The notes under the pieces are model-generated. The model was given only the letters and a program-made list of their open reading frames with translations, did not search any database and was not told the origin of the DNA. A stretch of 64,000 nt of DNA from Hyunsoonleella jejuensis (GTDB lineage Bacteria; Bacteroidota; Bacteroidia; Flavobacteriales; Flavobacteriaceae): the NCBI RefSeq assembly GCF_900111025.1, contig NZ_FOFN01000001.1, positions 806,001-870,000 of the forward strand. Reading direction: 5' to 3'. This document shows, one piece after another, positions 62,795-64,000 of the stretch (the first letter of the stretch is position 1; every line of letters begins with the position of its first letter). Made by a program: the position numbers and the translations under genes.

Positions 62795-63511
62795 ATGATG
62801 AAACGAATTATGATGTTGGCAATTTGCGCATTGACGTTACAAATAGGGGGTCAAAGCAATGCTGAATTAATAAAACACTTTGAGGCCTACGGTAAGCAAA
62901 TGCGTGCTCAAGGTGATGTACAAGGTATTATAAATGCCATGACGCACTTAAATATTTTAGAGCCATCGGAAGCAAGAAAAGATACTTTAGCTTACATCTA
63001 TATGAGCGAAGGACAGTATATGCAAGCATTAAACACTATTGGAATTGATGTAAAAGTTGACGATTCTGATATTGCCGTTGAGGTTAAAGCCATGTCGCTT
63101 AAAGCGGTTAAACAACCAGAGCGTGCTTTGGTGCATTTTAACGAAATGTTTAAAAGAAATCCTGGTCCTGAGTTGGCATATGAATTGGCGGAACTAAATT
63201 TACAATTACAAAAATTGGATGAAGCACTAAAGCATATTAATTATGGTTTGGCAAATGCTAAAGACGATATGAAACGAGCCTACTACGAAAAACAGCAGCC
63301 ATACCAAGTAGACCTTAAAAGTGCATTTATGTACCTAAAGGCCTTACAGTTGTTTCAACAGGATAGAAATAATAATATAGATGCTGCGGTTGATATTTTA
63401 GATGATACCCTAAAAGCGTCACCTAACTTTAATTTAGTAAATCTTACTAAAAACGAATTGTTAAGACAAAAACAGATAATGCAAGCCCAAGCGGCACAAC
63501 CAAAACAGTAA
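62795..63511 (+). CDS. Exported TPR protein
   Basis: A 238-residue protein with a signal peptide (RIMMLAICALTLQIGGQSNA) and helical repeats that look like degenerate TPRs: DTLAYIYMSEGQYMQALNTI, AMSLKAVKQPERALVHFNEM, PELAYELAELNLQLQKLDEA and LKHINYGL. A Gln-rich tail (MQAQAAQPKQ) closes it. It probably scaffolds envelope proteins. No conserved partner is adjacent; the M28 peptidase gene lies 77 bases upstream. Confidence 0.78.
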   Translation: MMKRIMMLAICALTLQIGGQSNAELIKHFEAYGKQMRAQGDVQGIINAMTHLNILEPSEARKDTLAYIYMSEGQYMQALNTIGIDVKVDDSDIAVEVKAMSLKAVKQPERALVHFNEMFKRNPGPELAYELAELNLQLQKLDEALKHINYGLANAKDDMKRAYYEKQQPYQVDLKSAFMYLKALQLFQQDRNNNIDAAVDILDDTLKASPNFNLVNLTKNELLRQKQIMQAQAAQPKQ

Positions 63512-63536
63512 GTGTTTTTGGCAATATAATGTACAA

Positions 63537-63566
63537 GGGGCATCAAAATTTTGATGCCCTATTTAT
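63537..63566 (+). terminator. Terminator after TPR gene
   Basis: GGGGCATCAAAA pairs with TTTTGATGCCCT (one mismatch at the base), followed by a T-rich stretch. The rest of the gap to 63842 is AT-rich; I see no gene or clear site in it. Confidence 0.82.
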
Positions 63567-63842
63567 ATATTAAACTTTTTAAAAGTCCAACATATTTTCA
63601 ATTTTCATATACATTAATTGGGTTCTAAGTTGTTAAAAATAAAATAATTTATGTGTATCACCTTTAGAAGACGTATTGCCTAAAAATCCTCTTCTCAGTT
63701 GTTTATTACAATGCCGAAATTATCGACAACAGCTATTTATGTTGAAGACAACAACATTTAAAATTTCCTTAAATCCGGTTTGATAACTTTAAAATAAGTA
63801 ATACCTTAAGAGTTTCAAAACGTATAATTATTGGACCCTTTG

Positions 63843-64000
63843 TTGTACGATATAACTATTGTGGGTGGCGGTATTGTTGGTGCAGCTACTGCATATAAAA
63901 TTCAAAATAAATATCCAGAGTTAAAACTGCTTCTTATTGAAAAAGAAACCAGTTTAGCGGCGCACCAAACAGGAAATAATTCTGGCGTTATTCATTCAGG
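63843..64000 (+). CDS. lhgO: L-2-hydroxyglutarate oxidase-like FAD enzyme, 3' end cut by window edge
   Basis: The first 52 codons of a FAD-dependent oxidase: [20 protein letters not shown] is the dinucleotide loop, LLLIEKE the FAD-ribose acidic residue, and [15 protein letters not shown] is the hallmark of the LhgO/L-2-hydroxyglutarate dehydrogenase group. It oxidises L-2-hydroxyglutarate, a wasteful by-product, back to 2-oxoglutarate. There is no in-frame ATG after the stop at 63825; TTG at 63843 (or 63840, 63831) must serve as start, and 63843 gives the family N-terminus. About 350 residues lie beyond the window. Confidence 0.85.
   Translation, partial: MYDITIVGGGIVGAATAYKIQNKYPELKLLLIEKETSLAAHQTGNNSGVIHS

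Noticed and set aside
1-64000. tRNA or rRNA genes, prophage, integrase, toxin-antitoxin or known defence modules
   Set aside because: I looked through all the intergenic gaps and gene products and saw no cloverleaf, rRNA segment, phage or defence protein.

Overview
The window reads as chromosomal core DNA of a member of the Bacteroidota, most likely family Flavobacteriaceae. The evidence is low G+C content, -7 promoter elements of the TAnnTTTG type with weak ribosome-binding sites, a TonB-dependent receptor, a Bacteroidota-type GGGP synthase, and many families typical of flavobacteria (DUF4301, DUF3127, DUF3098, DUF4286, DUF4199, a fused OlsF-type lipid acyltransferase, Amt-PII-Amt). I see no rRNA, tRNA, prophage, integrase, transposase or CRISPR array. 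Both ends cut genes: ahcY on the left and an lhgO-like oxidase on the right.

Layout. 1-2.6 kb: ahcY with a structured leader, then a phosphopantetheinyl transferase overlapping a GGGP synthase. 2.7-8.4 kb: a probable thiamine block made of a thiamine-binding protein, a PnuC/PnuT permease, a NadR-like P-loop kinase, DUF4301, the ribosome-rescue factor ArfB, and a TPP riboswitch driving a TonB-dependent receptor. 8.6-22 kb: housekeeping and envelope genes (greA, HIT, a histidine kinase, flavin reductase, aat, tag, a tandem pair of odd thioredoxins, a TonB-like protein, truB, uppP, glycerate kinase, DUF3098, ftsX). 22-28.8 kb: leuS, DUF4286, rsmA, mgtE, a 2-hydroxyacid dehydrogenase. 28.8-33.4 kb: the most accessory-looking part, with a GIY-YIG nuclease gene between near-identical palindromic repeats, a membrane-anchored LuxR-type regulator, VOC/DUF4199/DUF1801/TauE genes, a TM2 protein and an ArsR remnant. 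33.4-39 kb: a CarboxypepD_reg-like protein, the OlsF-like protein, lysC, GNAT, fbp. 39-50 kb: a nitrogen-assimilation region in which gltBD diverges from porin-amt-glnB-amt across a 456-base gap holding two similar palindromes. 50-57.6 kb: ppc, an uncharacterised Cys-rich 603-residue protein, nadA, nadB. 57.6-64 kb: a short SSB, GNAT, a zinc-ribbon protein, a MULAN/BAM-like membrane protein, a CBS protein, an M28 multi-membrane peptidase, a TPR protein, lhgO.

The strongest unexplained signals are: (1) the GIY-YIG gene bracketed by 96/97-base direct repeats that are themselves imperfect palindromes, a possible repeat-nuclease unit; (2) three copies of a C/G-rich palindromic repeat inserted in frame inside leuS; (3) paired TTACCCC-GGGGTAA dyads about 53 bases apart in the gltB/porin intergenic region; (4) a possible H-type pseudoknot at the start of the ahcY leader; (5) the uncharacterised Cys-rich protein upstream of nadAB; and (6) the riboswitch-linked thiamine block with a NadR-like kinase of unknown substrate. 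All functional calls come from reading the sequence and remembered family features. No database search was run.
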